In this document: positions 32,913-41,937 of the stretch, in pieces
Position numbering within the stretch: position 1 is the first letter of the stretch
Layout of the letters: the number at the start of each line of letters is the position of its first letter
NCBI GenBank assembly: GCA_947447525.1
Contig: CANFJL010000002.1
Location: 1-64,000, forward strand
From: Flavobacteriales bacterium
GTDB taxonomy: Bacteria; Bacteroidota; Bacteroidia; Flavobacteriales_D; Crocinitomicaceae
DNA length: 64,000 nucleotides
Reading direction: 5' to 3'
Position numbers and translations under genes: made by a program
Notes under the pieces: model-generated
Seen by the model: only the letters and a program-made list of their open reading frames with translations
Told to the model about the DNA's origin: nothing
Databases searched by the model: none

Positions 32913-33533
32913 TTAGTAGTTAAGTAAAATTTCAGTCGTGTCAAAGGGTACACAATTCGCAGAAAGTTGACCTTGATTGCTGGTTCCAAGAATATAATAG
33001 TACAAGGAATACATTTCGTTGCCATTGTTAATACAATAGATGGTGGTGTCTAAAGCTCCGTAATAATCTTGTTGCGAATTAGGACAACATTCTAGACATC
33101 CTTGTAATCCTTCCTGTTTTATATATTGTAAATGATCAGAAAAAACAGGGTTGCTGTTGATGAATCGCAAGGCTACCCATGCTTTGGCTTTTGTACTGTA
33201 ATTCCGCTCGTTATCTTGTTTTAAATTTAAGCTGGAATAATAAATAGTTTCTTCCAAAGGGAAATAATTATCCTTTGTGATGCTAAGTATGTATTTTTCC
33301 ATTCTTTCACGAGGAAAGGTAAATCTAAAAGCACCGTCTTGGTTTAAAGTATAGGTTTCAATAAGGATTTTTTGATTGCTGGCCACTGGTATTTTGTACA
33401 GTTTCAATTGTGCGCCTTGCATTGGAATGTGAAAAGTATCGTCGGTAATGACTCCGTAAATAGTAAAGTTTCCTGTTCCTTTGGTGCAGGAAGCCAACAA
33501 TAAAAGCCCAATAAATAAAAAGAAAAATCTCAT
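32913..33533 (-). CDS. Putative lipoprotein with CarboxypepD-reg-like fold
   Basis: About 206 residues from MRFFFLFIGLLLLASC; the lipobox LLASC supports this start over one nine codons upstream. The segment NFTIYGVITDDTFHIPMQGA resembles the opening of a carboxypeptidase-regulatory-like beta-sandwich. The C-terminal part is Tyr- and Cys-rich (GCLECCPNSQQDYYG) and not recognised. It begins 1 base after the FkbM methyltransferase stop, so the two are co-transcribed. Function unknown. Confidence 0.7.
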   Translation of the reverse strand: MRFFFLFIGLLLLASCTKGTGNFTIYGVITDDTFHIPMQGAQLKLYKIPVASNQKILIETYTLNQDGAFRFTFPRERMEKYILSITKDNYFPLEETIYYSSLNLKQDNERNYSTKAKAWVALRFINSNPVFSDHLQYIKQEGLQGCLECCPNSQQDYYGALDTTIYCINNGNEMYSLYYYILGTSNQGQLSANCVPFDTTEILLNY

Positions 33534-33534
33534 A

Positions 33535-34329
33535 TTACTTAATTGAAAATCGTGATTCAAAGTCTTTTTGTTGCTCTAAAGGTAGGAATAAAAAATCTCC
33601 AATTTCCTCTTGTTCACCATTTTCACGAAGAAGTTTAAAATCCTTAATGCCGTATTGTAGGTAATCTAATTCATTGAAGTAATTTACAAATAAAGGAATG
33701 CTTTCTTCTGCTATTTCAACTTGTACGATAGGGCGATGTTGAATGATTAATTTTTTTATTTCTTGAAATACAATCCATTCATAACCCTCAATATCACATT
33801 TTATGTAATCTATGCGCTTCAAATCTTTGAATAATTCAGACCCCTTTTTTAAAGCGACATGAGCAGTTTTTTGATTTCCGATTTGTTCCCCATCTCCAAT
33901 GATATGAGGTAACCCTGTTCTCATTACACCATTAGATTCGGGTAAAACCATTTCAATTGTTTGCTCCTCATTTCCGAGAGCAACATTGTGTATTTCAACC
34001 TGAGGGAAGGGTTTTAAGAAATTTTTCAAGGTGCTGTAAAAGAAAGGAATAGGCTCGATGCAGATTAATTTTCCCTTAGTTGTTTTTCTTGCAAATATTT
34101 TAGAGAAATAACCAAGATTGGCTCCAATGTCAATTACAGTATAGTCTTCTTTAATAAAAGATTTAACTGCGTAATGAAATTTAAAACGCTTATCATTTTT
34201 TAATATACCTAAATCATATAGAATGAAAAATCCAATATGCATAGCCTTCAAGTAGACCGCTTGCGGAAGGATTCGGAACAATAACTTTTTAATAGTAAAT
34301 ATCACTTGTACGAAAGTACTATTTTTCAA
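33535..34329 (-). CDS. FkbM-family SAM-dependent methyltransferase
   Basis: The 264-residue protein has the Rossmann SAM motif TVIDIGANLGYFSKIFA, the acidic CIEPIPFF and the FkbM-type IDYIKCDIEGYEWIVFQEI. Members methylate hydroxyls of sugars or polyketides; in Bacteroidota they often act on surface glycans. The N-terminus has a short hydrophobic helix but no signal cleavage site. It is followed by a lipoprotein gene and is divergent from the S9 peptidase gene. Confidence 0.88.
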   Translation of the reverse strand: MKNSTFVQVIFTIKKLLFRILPQAVYLKAMHIGFFILYDLGILKNDKRFKFHYAVKSFIKEDYTVIDIGANLGYFSKIFARKTTKGKLICIEPIPFFYSTLKNFLKPFPQVEIHNVALGNEEQTIEMVLPESNGVMRTGLPHIIGDGEQIGNQKTAHVALKKGSELFKDLKRIDYIKCDIEGYEWIVFQEIKKLIIQHRPIVQVEIAEESIPLFVNYFNELDYLQYGIKDFKLLRENGEQEEIGDFLFLPLEQQKDFESRFSIK

Positions 34330-34430
34330 GATAATTATTCTCTTTTTATGAAATATGATAATGAAGAGGGCGCTACAATTTGTTACTTGTAATTAATTAC
34401 AAAGATGTATTTTTATAAAAAAAAATTTAA

Positions 34431-36773
34431 ATGAAATTTATTCTAATTTGTTTCTTTGGACTTACTGTCGTTTTTGTTACCTCTGCGCAAGTAAATATAG
34501 CTCCTCTGGAATTGAAAAAAATAATGACAGGACAAGATTTTATAGGTCATTGGCCTGAAGGTATCTCTTGGTCAGCTAATGGGAAAGAAATTCTTTTCAA
34601 TTGGAATCATGAGAATGAAGTAATCAGTCCTGTTTATGCTTACGATTTACAAAGTAAGGCATTGACTAAACAAGTTTCAGGGAATCAAAAACAGCTTTAC
34701 TTTGATCCTGCACAGGCAACATTCACGAATCAAATTGATGTTGTTGACCATAGAGTCTATGTATACAATAAGCAGCATTCCACTAAGACTGAGCATCTGA
34801 ATTTTTACGAAGACCTATACAATATTCAGAGGTTGAATAATGAAGATGAATTTGTTTATGAATGGAATAGCAACTTGTATAAATATAATTATAAAGTTCC
34901 CGGCGGATCTATAATACAATTAACGAGATTGACAAAAGGATCAAAAAAAGAAGAAGCCAGAGACACTAGTTTCTTGGGAGAACAACAATTAGTATTGTTC
35001 AATTATTTAAAAGAAAAATCAATTAAAGATAGTTTGATTGAAGACTTAAATGCAAAGTCAAAATCAAATGATGTTCCTGTAGTCGCCTATGGTGATGGTG
35101 AATTATATTCCTTAAAAATTGATCCTTCGTGCCATTTTGTATCACTAAAAACGCATTTTGGGACAGAAACTCCTGCAACTAATGTAGAGCACTTTGTTAC
35201 GGAAGATGGATATACACAAGCTTCAAAAGCTAGAGAAAAGGTAAGTGACAAAGAGCCAAATGAAAAATTAGCTATTTTAAATTTAGATAAGGATTCTTTG
35301 AAATGGATTGATTTTTCAGGATTGAGTGATATTCGAAGAAAGCCATTATACATAGATTCAACAGGGAAAGGATTGTATGCCAATGACCGTTCTATATTTA
35401 TTCATGACCCCGTATTTTCTACTACCAAAAGAACTGCGCTCTTAGATATTCGTTCGGCTGACAATAAAGATCGATGGATTGCTATCCTAGATTGTTCTAA
35501 TGCAACAATCAAAGAAATAGACCATCAGCATGATGAGGCATGGATAGGTGGTCCTGGGATTTCTTCTTGGAATGAAAGTGGTGGAACTTTAGCATGGGTG
35601 AAAGATGGCGTTAGTTTTATTTTTCAATCAGAAAAAACAGGTTATTCTCATTTGTATTTATACGAGTCGGGTTCTATAATACCGCTAACTGAGGGACAAT
35701 TTGAAGTATCGGAGGTGCAAATAGCGAAGGATAAAGCTCATTTATACCTAACGGCAAATAAAACTCATCCTGGAAATAGAGATTTCTATTCTTTTGAAAT
35801 TAAAACCAAAAAATGGACGTCAATTTTAACTGAAAATGGATTTCATGAGGTATTGGTTTCTCCTGATGAAAAATATTTAGCCATCCGATATTCCGATGCT
35901 ACCCATCCTTGGGAAATGTATTGGGCGAAAAATATGGAGCATACTAAAATGCAACGCATTACGACTTCAACGACTAAAGAATTCGATGCTTATCCTTGGC
36001 GCAATCCAGAGGTGCTACAATTTAATGCATCAGATGGAGTAGGGGTTTATGCTCGAATTTATACGCCAGAGGTTTCAAAAGCAAATCATGCGGCGGTATT
36101 GTTTGTTCATGGTGCAGGATATTTGCAAAATGCACATCATTATTGGAGTAATTATTATCGCGAATATATGTTTCATAATTTATTAGTGGATCAAGGATAT
36201 ACGGTTCTAGATGTTGATTATAGAGCAAGTGAAGGATATGGAAGAGATTATCGAACAGCCATTTATCGATTTATGGGTGGTCGTGATCTACAAGATTTTG
36301 TTGATGCTAAAAAGTTTTTAGTGAATACTAAGGGAATTGATTCCAACCGTGTTGGTATTTATGGCGGTTCTTATGGTGGTTTCATTACCTTAATGGGATT
36401 ATTTACCAGTCCAAAAACTTTCGCTTGTGGTGCTGCTTTACGTTCAGTAACCGATTGGGCACATTACAATCATGAATACACCAGTAATATTCTAAACAAT
36501 CCAGAAACTGACCCTAAGGCTTTTATAAAAAGCTCGCCTATATATTTTGCGCAGAATTTAGAAAAACCGCTCTTAATTCTTCATGGAATGGTGGATGATA
36601 ATGTGCAATTTCAGGATGTGGTACGCTTGAATCAACGTCTGATTGAATTGGGTAAAAAGGACTGGAATATGGCACTTTATCCTGTTGAATCTCATGGTTT
36701 TAAAGAGAGTTCTTCTTGGCAGGATGAATACAGAAGAATTTATGAATTGTTTGAATTGAATTTATTAAAATAA
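34431..36773 (+). CDS. Prolyl oligopeptidase / DPP IV-like (S9) peptidase
   Basis: The 780-residue protein has a signal peptide (to about residue 20, TSAQ). An N-terminal beta-propeller corresponding to the DPP IV N-domain follows, then a C-terminal alpha/beta hydrolase. The nucleophile is in GIYGGSYGGFITLMGLF, the acid in GMVDDNVQF and the base His in ESHGFKESSSW. It probably cleaves dipeptides after Pro/Ala in the periplasm. A -7-like TATTTTTA lies about 20 bases upstream of the ATG. The GNAT gene follows after 6 bases. Confidence 0.93.
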   Translation: MKFILICFFGLTVVFVTSAQVNIAPLELKKIMTGQDFIGHWPEGISWSANGKEILFNWNHENEVISPVYAYDLQSKALTKQVSGNQKQLYFDPAQATFTNQIDVVDHRVYVYNKQHSTKTEHLNFYEDLYNIQRLNNEDEFVYEWNSNLYKYNYKVPGGSIIQLTRLTKGSKKEEARDTSFLGEQQLVLFNYLKEKSIKDSLIEDLNAKSKSNDVPVVAYGDGELYSLKIDPSCHFVSLKTHFGTETPATNVEHFVTEDGYTQASKAREKVSDKEPNEKLAILNLDKDSLKWIDFSGLSDIRRKPLYIDSTGKGLYANDRSIFIHDPVFSTTKRTALLDIRSADNKDRWIAILDCSNATIKEIDHQHDEAWIGGPGISSWNESGGTLAWVKDGVSFIFQSEKTGYSHLYLYESGSIIPLTEGQFEVSEVQIAKDKAHLYLTANKTHPGNRDFYSFEIKTKKWTSILTENGFHEVLVSPDEKYLAIRYSDATHPWEMYWAKNMEHTKMQRITTSTTKEFDAYPWRNPEVLQFNASDGVGVYARIYTPEVSKANHAAVLFVHGAGYLQNAHHYWSNYYREYMFHNLLVDQGYTVLDVDYRASEGYGRDYRTAIYRFMGGRDLQDFVDAKKFLVNTKGIDSNRVGIYGGSYGGFITLMGLFTSPKTFACGAALRSVTDWAHYNHEYTSNILNNPETDPKAFIKSSPIYFAQNLEKPLLILHGMVDDNVQFQDVVRLNQRLIELGKKDWNMALYPVESHGFKESSSWQDEYRRIYELFELNLLK

Positions 36774-36779
36774 CACTTT

Positions 36780-37220
36780 ATGCTTACAGTTAGGGAATTG
36801 AATGATAAACAAGAAATGTTGGATCAAATTTCAGTTATTAAAGAGTTGTATCCTTCTTTAACACCGGAAGAATATGGAAATGAATTGGATTTTATGCTTC
36901 CCCTTAATTACGGACAAGTAGCTGTATTTGAAGATGAGACTTGTGTTGGAATCAGTGGTTATTGGCTGGGAAGTAAACTTTGGTGCGGTAAATACTTGGA
37001 ATTAGATAATATTATTGTGGTAGAAAAAGCCAGAAGTATGGGAGTAGGTCAACTTATTTTTGATTTCCTTCAAAAGAAAGCCAGTGAAGCCAACTGTAAT
37101 TTTATGTCACTTGATTCTTACACTCAAAATTTCAAAGCGCACAAATTCTTTTATAATAATGAGTTCAGTCCCAAAGGATTTCATTTTATAAAATTTCTAC
37201 ATCCCGAGAAAGTGCGTTGA
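36780..37220 (+). CDS. GNAT-family N-acetyltransferase
   Basis: The 146-residue protein is a single GNAT domain with LDNIIVVEKARSMGVGQLIFDFLQKKA, where RSMGVG is the acetyl-CoA pyrophosphate-binding segment. It ends with FFYNNEFSPKGFHFIKFL. The acceptor is unknown. It lies 6 bases downstream of the S9 peptidase gene and converges with the lysozyme-like gene. Confidence 0.88.
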   Translation: MLTVRELNDKQEMLDQISVIKELYPSLTPEEYGNELDFMLPLNYGQVAVFEDETCVGISGYWLGSKLWCGKYLELDNIIVVEKARSMGVGQLIFDFLQKKASEANCNFMSLDSYTQNFKAHKFFYNNEFSPKGFHFIKFLHPEKVR

Positions 37221-37242
37221 TTTTAACTTGAAGTAAATGCGC

Positions 37243-38529
37243 TTATCCTTCAGCGTTCTCTTGTTTTTCCTCTAGAAGTAATTTTTCTTTTCTTTCTTTC
37301 GCTTCTTTTTCTTCCTTTTCCTTTTGCTTCTTATTGTGAGCATCTAGGTGTTTGTTTTTCTTTTCAAGTTCTTTTACTGGAACAAATCCTACTCCAGTTA
37401 ATGGGAATAAATCTTGAAGTTCTCCACTATAATAGAACTCATAGCACAAGCCACCAAAGGTATATGGTTTTCCACCAACTTTAAAGTTCGATCCACCCAC
37501 CTCAGGATTTTTCTTTGGTTTGCTTTTTTGATACCCTAAATTATAGAGCGTGCCTAAAATTTCAGGTCTATTGGCGAGTGTAAATCCATTTCTTTCCCAA
37601 TGCGCTTGAAATTGTCTTAAGAAAAATGCAGTATATAAATAAGAATAATAGTGGTCTCCACCTTTAATTAGTCTTTGAATGGTTTTATATTTATGCGCGG
37701 CTATAGTATCATTAACCAATTCAGGAAAGGAATCATTGACATTCACACATTTCTGGAAATAATCACCTGCATAAAACGAACTTGATTTATCAAATAAATT
37801 ACTTTCTATTTTCAAAGCGGTATGTTGTAAGATACCAGTTACTCCGTAACCTCTGTTAGTAGGCAAAATAATATGATTAAAAGGAACTACATATTTTTTA
37901 AATTGCTCGCGACCTGAATTGAACATACGCATTTGTTCTCCAACGAGACACATTACAATAAGTCTGGATTCAACACCGGTTAAACGAGAAACAGAATCAA
38001 TGGCTTTCTTATCTGCTTTTATGATAGCACTGAATTCTTTCCATTCCTTGTAATTGGCCCATGGATAAACAGAAATGGTTTTAATGTTGGATTTAGCCTT
38101 AATATTTGCAATTTCATTTTGATAGGCTTTGTTATTTTTCATGCGTAAATCTACGGCATCAATCATACGCAAGGCAACTGTTATATCAGATGAAGTGTGA
38201 TAAGCTTCGGTAATGATTTTAGCATTGATTGGATAATATTTGGCCAAAACACCTAATTTCCTAAACATTAGGTACTCATTTTTGGCAATCGAGAGACTAT
38301 CGGTTTTAAATCCCTGATTGTATTTGTCAGCCATTTGAGCAAAATAACGACTGTTAAGATCAACAGAACCATTGTCATTGGTCCATTTAAACTTAACTGC
38401 AATGGCAGTAAAAATAAGAAAAGCAGCAACCGCCGCAAGCAAATGGATTATAAAAAAATACGAAAAACGAATTACACGCTTAACGCCAGATTTCTTTACT
38501 GACTTATTTTCTCCTTCTACTGTTTGCAT
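37243..38529 (-). CDS. Membrane-anchored protein resembling lytic transglycosylase-like domains
   Basis: The 428-residue protein has a short cytoplasmic N-terminus, one transmembrane helix (about residues 23-46) and a large periplasmic part. A possible catalytic Glu lies in IVMCLVGEQMRMF, followed by NRGYGVTGILQHTALKIE. The later ANRPEILGTLYNLGYQ and PEVGGSNFKVGGKPYTFG resemble segments of lysozyme/transglycosylase-like families. The last ~45 residues are extremely Lys/Glu-rich and probably form a coiled coil. A peptidoglycan-cleaving role is an inference from motif likeness only. It is a single-gene unit with a -7 element at 38549-38556. Confidence 0.6.
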   Translation of the reverse strand: MQTVEGENKSVKKSGVKRVIRFSYFFIIHLLAAVAAFLIFTAIAVKFKWTNDNGSVDLNSRYFAQMADKYNQGFKTDSLSIAKNEYLMFRKLGVLAKYYPINAKIITEAYHTSSDITVALRMIDAVDLRMKNNKAYQNEIANIKAKSNIKTISVYPWANYKEWKEFSAIIKADKKAIDSVSRLTGVESRLIVMCLVGEQMRMFNSGREQFKKYVVPFNHIILPTNRGYGVTGILQHTALKIESNLFDKSSSFYAGDYFQKCVNVNDSFPELVNDTIAAHKYKTIQRLIKGGDHYYSYLYTAFFLRQFQAHWERNGFTLANRPEILGTLYNLGYQKSKPKKNPEVGGSNFKVGGKPYTFGGLCYEFYYSGELQDLFPLTGVGFVPVKELEKKNKHLDAHNKKQKEKEEKEAKERKEKLLLEEKQENAEG

Positions 38530-38548
38530 TTAAAAAATAATTTAGGGG

Positions 38549-38556
38549 CAAAAATA
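38549..38556 (-). promoter_or_regulatory. -7 element (TATTTTTG) of the lysozyme-like gene
   Basis: An exact TAnnTTTG on the minus strand, 19 bases upstream of the ATG at 38529. Confidence 0.5.
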
Positions 38557-38741
38557 GAGTATTTATAATGATTTTTTTTGAAAATTGATCAAAATGAAAC
38601 AAGTTGAAATTAAATGAACCAAAATAATTCTTTTTATTTTATTGAAAGATAATTGGAAGGATCTGAGAAGTAGGTAAAATTTATTTATAAAAATAGAACT
38701 ATTATAATCATTTCGATTTGAATTTTTTGGCTATTAAGTTG

Positions 38742-38749
38742 TATTTTTG
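38742..38749 (+). promoter_or_regulatory. -7 element (TATTTTTG) of the 38770 gene
   Basis: An exact TAnnTTTG lies 20 bases before the ATG at 38770, with a TTTG at 38717-38720 (spacer 21) as a possible -33 box. The rest of the 240-base divergent intergenic region is AT-rich without other recognisable structure. Confidence 0.55.
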
Positions 38750-38769
38750 AACAAAAAAAAATAACAGTT

Positions 38770-40026
38770 ATGTCAAAATTTCCATTTTTACTTTTAATTA
38801 GCATGGTCACATTTGGACTGAATGCTCAAAATATCAAGTCTGAAGATATTACTTATAGTTTCGTTAAACTTCCTATGAAACCAGTGATACCAAAAGTTGA
38901 GAATTATTTTTCAACCATTACTTCTGCGTATGAAGCTGAAAACAATAAGTTAACGGCTCAATTTGAAGCAGATAAAGCAAGAGCTGAGGCAGATTATCAA
39001 AGAGAAATGGCTGATTATCCAGTTAAAGTTAAAGCTGCTGACGATAAATATGCAAAAGAAATGGAGGCGTGGAATGAAAAATCAACTGCTTCTAGAATAC
39101 TTGAAAAACAATTGTTAAATGAGAACAATCACCCAGTAAAAGATTATGTTGCATCTCCTTATAGAAGAACTATTGCTCCACCAGTATTAAAAACAAGTTA
39201 TGATTATCCTTCTTTAGCCGCTACTTATCTTAGAATAGATGGTTATAAAAAAGCAGATATGAATGCTTTAAGTTATACGGTTACCTTACAAGGATTTGAA
39301 CATTCTCAACCTACTATTAAATCTGAAGTTAAAAAAGAAGTTTCTCGTGTTAATAATGTTTCAACAGAAACCTCAGTTACTTATTATTATGTAGAATATA
39401 CTTACCGTCACCCCATGTCCGTTCGTGTTGCCAATGCTAACAATCAAGAAATTATATATTTGGCTCCAATGGAGTTAACGACTTATAAAACTTATAAATC
39501 CACTTCATCTAAAGTAGCGCCTTCTAGTGATTTTTCTGGACTTATTAGAACAAGTGAAGAAGCCATCTTAAAGGAAAATTTAACTTTTATCAATCACTTG
39601 GTAAATGATCAAATCGGATTTGAAGTTACACCAAGAACAACTTCTTTGGATTATGTGAAATCAAAAAATGATGCTCATGCAGATGTAATGGAAGCCTATA
39701 ACAATCAAATGACTGGGTTAAAGTCATTAACTGTTAATGAAGCTTTAGCAACTCAAAAATTGAATGCTGCAATCGAAGCGTATACTAAAATATTATTGGA
39801 GTCTGATTTACTTGATAAAAAGGCAAGAATTGATAAAGATGTGACTATTTCAATTTATTTCAATATGTTGGAAGCTTATTTTGCGATGAGAAAAACTACA
39901 GAAGCTGAAGCAATCATGGCAACACTTTCTCAATTAGATCTTTCTAACAAAGAGAAAAAGTTCAAGGAGAAATATGCAGAAGCATTTTTAGATTTAACCA
40001 ATCGTAAAGCAGTAAACGGCTTATAA
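38770..40026 (+). CDS. Secreted protein of unknown function with charged coiled-coil segment
   Basis: The 418-residue protein has a signal peptide (MSKFPFLLLISMVTFGLNAQ). Residues about 45-105 are Ala/Glu/Lys-rich heptads suggestive of a coiled coil (QFEADKARAEADYQREMADY). A middle beta-rich part with many Tyr/Thr follows, then a C-terminal helical region (LNAAIEAYTKILLESDLL ... YFNMLEAYFAMRKTTEAEAI) that looks TPR-like. I do not recognise the family. It has its own promoter and is followed by another small secreted protein, possibly in one transcript. Confidence 0.75.
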   Translation: MSKFPFLLLISMVTFGLNAQNIKSEDITYSFVKLPMKPVIPKVENYFSTITSAYEAENNKLTAQFEADKARAEADYQREMADYPVKVKAADDKYAKEMEAWNEKSTASRILEKQLLNENNHPVKDYVASPYRRTIAPPVLKTSYDYPSLAATYLRIDGYKKADMNALSYTVTLQGFEHSQPTIKSEVKKEVSRVNNVSTETSVTYYYVEYTYRHPMSVRVANANNQEIIYLAPMELTTYKTYKSTSSKVAPSSDFSGLIRTSEEAILKENLTFINHLVNDQIGFEVTPRTTSLDYVKSKNDAHADVMEAYNNQMTGLKSLTVNEALATQKLNAAIEAYTKILLESDLLDKKARIDKDVTISIYFNMLEAYFAMRKTTEAEAIMATLSQLDLSNKEKKFKEKYAEAFLDLTNRKAVNGL

Positions 40027-40053
40027 AATTCGATTTTATAAAAAAAAGAAGTT

Positions 40054-40446
40054 ATGTTAAAATTGAGTTCATTTTTATTATTTCTTGGAGTTCTTTTGGC
40101 TAATAATTCCTTCAGTCAAAACTATTTAAATATTGATTACGGCAATCCGTTTTTTCAAATTATCGATAGGACTGACTCCACTATTACAATACACATGGAA
40201 ATGGAATCAGATGAAATTCACGCTTGTGATTCACCTGATTTCATTTGCACTTTAAATTCTGATGGGAATTACTACTGTTTCATTTCTGAAGAAGGAGACA
40301 TGGAAAATGTAATTATCATGTACGGCAAAGATTTAGTAGAAGGAACAGATGATCCAAAGAAGTTGGTTTATAAATCTAATGACTACATGGGACATCCATG
40401 TGATGTTCCTGTTGCTACTTATCTATGGGATGCAATGGGTGACTAA
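40054..40446 (+). CDS. Small secreted hypothetical protein
   Basis: The 130-residue protein has a signal peptide (MLKLSSFLLFLGVLLANNSFSQ). The acidic mature domain contains four Cys (HACDSPDFICTL, YYCFISEE, GHPCDVPV) that could form two disulfides. No family is recognised. It follows the 38770 gene by 27 bases on the same strand. Confidence 0.65.
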   Translation: MLKLSSFLLFLGVLLANNSFSQNYLNIDYGNPFFQIIDRTDSTITIHMEMESDEIHACDSPDFICTLNSDGNYYCFISEEGDMENVIIMYGKDLVEGTDDPKKLVYKSNDYMGHPCDVPVATYLWDAMGD

Positions 40447-40459
40447 TTTTCGAAGCTAA

Positions 40460-40789
40460 TTATTGCTTATCCATTTTACAGTTTCCTTTTTCGTGACAAG
40501 ATACTTTTTTGTCATTAGAACAAGATCCTTTTTCGAATGACTTATCTTTCATTCCGCGGTGACATTCCATTTTGTCTCTACCACACTTAGATTTATGACA
40601 AGAAGAACAAAGTGTTGCACAAACTAGACCACCAACAAATACAATGATTCCAAAAGTAATTGCAACATAGGAAGTTATCTTTGTCATTTTCCCAAGACCT
40701 TCTTTTTTGCTGTAAGCTAGTAAAAACAAACCACCCATAAGCACTATAAGCGCTAGAGATAAAGCAACAATTAACATTGGACACATCAT
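40460..40789 (-). CDS. Small two-helix membrane protein with Cys/His-rich tail
   Basis: The 109-residue protein has two transmembrane helices (about 5-25 and 38-62). A basic tail follows, rich in Cys and His: ATLCSSCHKSKCGRDKMECH, then CSNDKKVSCHEKGNCK. The tail holds a CxxCH motif (CSSCH) and three further CH/C clusters, suggesting metal or possibly haem binding. Related short proteins with metal-binding tails occur near cation transport genes in other bacteria, but none is nearby here. Function unknown. Confidence 0.65.
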   Translation of the reverse strand: MMCPMLIVALSLALIVLMGGLFLLAYSKKEGLGKMTKITSYVAITFGIIVFVGGLVCATLCSSCHKSKCGRDKMECHRGMKDKSFEKGSCSNDKKVSCHEKGNCKMDKQ

Positions 40790-40906
40790 AATAAATATTT
40801 TAAAGGTGAATACTTTTACTAATGTACGATTATATAGTTCAACATTGATAAAAGAAATAACTATTTGAAAATTAGGAATCTAACACATTAATTTTAGATT
40901 GAACTT

Positions 40907-41797
40907 TCAGCGTGACTTTGGCTTGCGTGAAGTGTTTTTCTTTACTCCAGGTCTACTGTCATTCTTTTTAGGGGATCTACCAAATTTACTACTTGCTGAA
41001 TTTGGTGTATATGCCTTTGCAGTTCGATTGTTTCCCGAAGATGCAGTAGCTTTTTTAACGCTAGGTTTTTTAGCAGTTTTCTTCACCTCTTCATTGCTGG
41101 AGTCTTCAATTAAGTCATAAATTACTTCCAATTCTTTATCGGTCAAATCTCTCCATTCTCCCAGAGGAAGTCCTTGCAATCCTATATTCATAATGCGTAC
41201 CCGTTCCAACTTGAGAACTTCATAATCAAAGTGCTCGCACATCCGCCGGATTTGCCTGTTTAAACCTTGAATTAAGGTAATTCGAAAGACATTTGTTCCT
41301 TCCTGAATGATTTTACATTTCTTGGTGTTAACGCCCAAAATAGGAACGCCTTTTGACATGGAGGCAATCATTGAGGTAGTCAATGGTTTGTTTACGGTGA
41401 CTAAATATTCTTTTTCATGCTTATTTCCAGACCTTAATATCTTATTGATCACATCGCCATCATTCGTCAGGAAGATAAGTCCTTGAGAATCTTTATCTAA
41501 TCGTCCGACAGGAAAAATTCTTTTACTATGATTGACAAATTGCACAATATTATCGTGGACATTCTCCTCAGTAGTGGAAGTAACCCCAACGGGTTTATTT
41601 AAGGCAATAAAAACAATGTCATCGCCTTCTCTAGGTTCTAGATTTTGGCCATTCACACAAACCTTATCGCCAATTTTTACTTGGTCACCAATGACTGCTT
41701 TGCGTTTATTGATCAATACCAATCCACGCTCAATAAACCGATCTGCCTCGCGTCTTGAACACAATCCACTTTCACTTATAAATTTATTGAGGCGCAT
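40907..41797 (-). CDS. rluF: RluF-type 23S rRNA pseudouridine synthase
   Basis: About 296 residues from [20 protein letters not shown]; the upstream Met five codons earlier is less likely because the S4 domain starts here. An N-terminal S4 RNA-binding domain is followed by an RsuA/RluF catalytic domain, with catalytic Asp in [20 protein letters not shown] and [17 protein letters not shown]. The C-terminal ~60 residues are a Lys/Ser/Arg-rich tail, probably rRNA-binding. Family members modify U2604 of 23S rRNA or nearby residues. Confidence 0.9.
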   Translation of the reverse strand: MRLNKFISESGLCSRREADRFIERGLVLINKRKAVIGDQVKIGDKVCVNGQNLEPREGDDIVFIALNKPVGVTSTTEENVHDNIVQFVNHSKRIFPVGRLDKDSQGLIFLTNDGDVINKILRSGNKHEKEYLVTVNKPLTTSMIASMSKGVPILGVNTKKCKIIQEGTNVFRITLIQGLNRQIRRMCEHFDYEVLKLERVRIMNIGLQGLPLGEWRDLTDKELEVIYDLIEDSSNEEVKKTAKKPSVKKATASSGNNRTAKAYTPNSASSKFGRSPKKNDSRPGVKKNTSRKPKSR

Positions 41798-41937
41798 GGA
41801 ATTAATTTTCAATTATATTCTTAAAAGATTAAAAGTACACTTATTTTAGTTTTTATGAGCACTATTAAAACTTTAGTATTTGGAGTGCAACCTGAACCTT
41901 GAATTGGTCGTCTTTTGTAAGTGAAAAAACACTCCAT

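Noticed and set aside
41899..41937. Extended N-terminus of the 41938 gene from a TTG
   Set aside because: The signal peptide begins at ATG 41938 and the extra residues are not signal-like.
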